Assembly: GCA_001786015.1 (NCBI GenBank)
Contig: MFVH01000014.1
Span: 7,369-13,432 of the forward strand
Reading direction: 5' to 3'
DNA from: Candidatus Nomurabacteria bacterium RIFCSPLOWO2_01_FULL_46_18
Lineage (GTDB): Bacteria; Patescibacteriota; Minisyncoccia; Phycocordibacterales; UBA9973
DNA: 6,064 nt
In this document: one piece after another, positions 5,660-6,064 of the stretch
Layout: each line of letters begins with the position of its first letter
Position numbering within the stretch: the stretch's first letter is position 1
Position numbers and translations under genes: made by a program
The notes under the pieces: generated by a model
What the model was told of the DNA's origin: nothing
Databases searched by the model: none
The model's input: the letters and a program-made list of their open reading frames with translations, nothing else

Positions 5660-6064
5660 CGAAGTGTCAATGATGATATATCTATGCCTTTTGCCTCAAG
5701 TATGAGATTTGCCAAATCGCGGATTGCGCCGTCGCCGCCGCGGCGAGCCGCAACAAAATGAACTCTCTTCTTAATAATATCCTCTGCCTGCGCGGGAGCC
5801 GCGGCAAGCCCCACCTCTCCGAGAAGATCATAATCCGTCATATCATCTCCCATCGCCGCACATTCGCCAAGCGAAATACCATATTCGGCAAGCCATTTCT
5901 TCACTTCATCCACTTTCTTCGTGCGCTCGACTCCTGTGAAGAGCGCTACCGGACGCCATACGCCTGACGTTACCGACGGAAGAGAATTCCATTTCTCGAC
6001 AAGGCGCTCCAAAAACGACGCATTCTGGCCGCTTTCGCCGGTCAGGCAAGAAACGACAATGCCA
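5656..6064 (-). CDS. KdsC-type HAD-family phosphatase, C-terminal part (start outside the window)
   Basis: The last 135 residues of an HAD-superfamily phosphatase of the KDO-8-phosphate phosphatase (KdsC/YrbI) type; the frame is open to the window edge. Visible are LTGE (motif II position, usually SGR), the motif III Lys in GVERTKK, the motif IV acidic pair in MGDDMTDYDLL, then VGLAAAPAQAED and RRGGDGAIRDLANLIL, the closing signature of this group. The nucleophile motif DxDxT lies off the window. Such enzymes remove phosphate from eight- or nine-carbon sugar acids, and the same domain can occur fused behind a CMP-acylneuraminate cytidylyltransferase, so the complete protein may be larger than a phosphatase. 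A TTG at 6012 could be read as a start, but motif II lies upstream of it, so the gene clearly continues. Its TGA overlaps the SDR ATG. Confidence 0.88.
   Translation of the reverse strand, partial: GIVVSCLTGESGQNASFLERLVEKWNSLPSVTSGVWRPVALFTGVERTKKVDEVKKWLAEYGISLGECAAMGDDMTDYDLLGEVGLAAAPAQAEDIIKKRVHFVAARRGGDGAIRDLANLILEAKGIDISSLTLR

Overview
Every gene I can support in this window lies on the minus strand, so the biological reading order runs from base 6064 down to base 1. The setting looks like a small-genome bacterium of the Candidate Phyla Radiation (Patescibacteria, Parcubacteria-like). The signs are compact genes, an overlapping start and stop, genes with almost no Shine-Dalgarno signal, and accessory genes of differing base composition. 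This placement is an inference, since no ribosomal or marker gene is present.

Bases 6064-3352 hold the end of a sugar/sugar-acid operon. It contains the C-terminal part of a KdsC-type HAD phosphatase (5656-6064, start off the edge), a short-chain dehydrogenase/reductase resembling the PtmA-type enzymes of nonulosonic-acid clusters (4826-5659, ATGA overlap with the phosphatase), and an NAD(P)-dependent aldehyde dehydrogenase with all catalytic residues (3352-4815). A hairpin with a T-tract at 3308-3333 closes the operon. The three genes plausibly act on one carbohydrate precursor, perhaps a nonulosonic or octulosonic acid for a surface glycan. The substrate is not visible from the sequence.

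Bases 3274-2438 encode an EamA/DMT-type membrane transporter that appears to have its own promoter with the -10 box almost touching the ATG (a leaderless mRNA). Next comes a small gene of unknown function (2143-2340) with a good promoter and Shine-Dalgarno site. Its frame stops at TGA but stays open for 57 more codons with a Cys- and Trp-rich, protein-like sequence (1969-2142). This is the most puzzling point in the window.

Bases 1903-653 form a self-contained transcription unit: promoter, 14-bp perfect palindrome at the predicted transcription start, strong Shine-Dalgarno site, a GC-rich 367-residue gene with a possible GT-B-like fold, and a strong intrinsic terminator. It looks like an acquired cassette. 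Bases 615-1 hold the N-terminal 205 residues of a transketolase, cut by the window edge.

The sugar-operon, transporter and transketolase genes lack Shine-Dalgarno sites, while the two accessory-looking genes have canonical ones. I found no tRNA, rRNA, CRISPR array, insertion sequence or long repeat.
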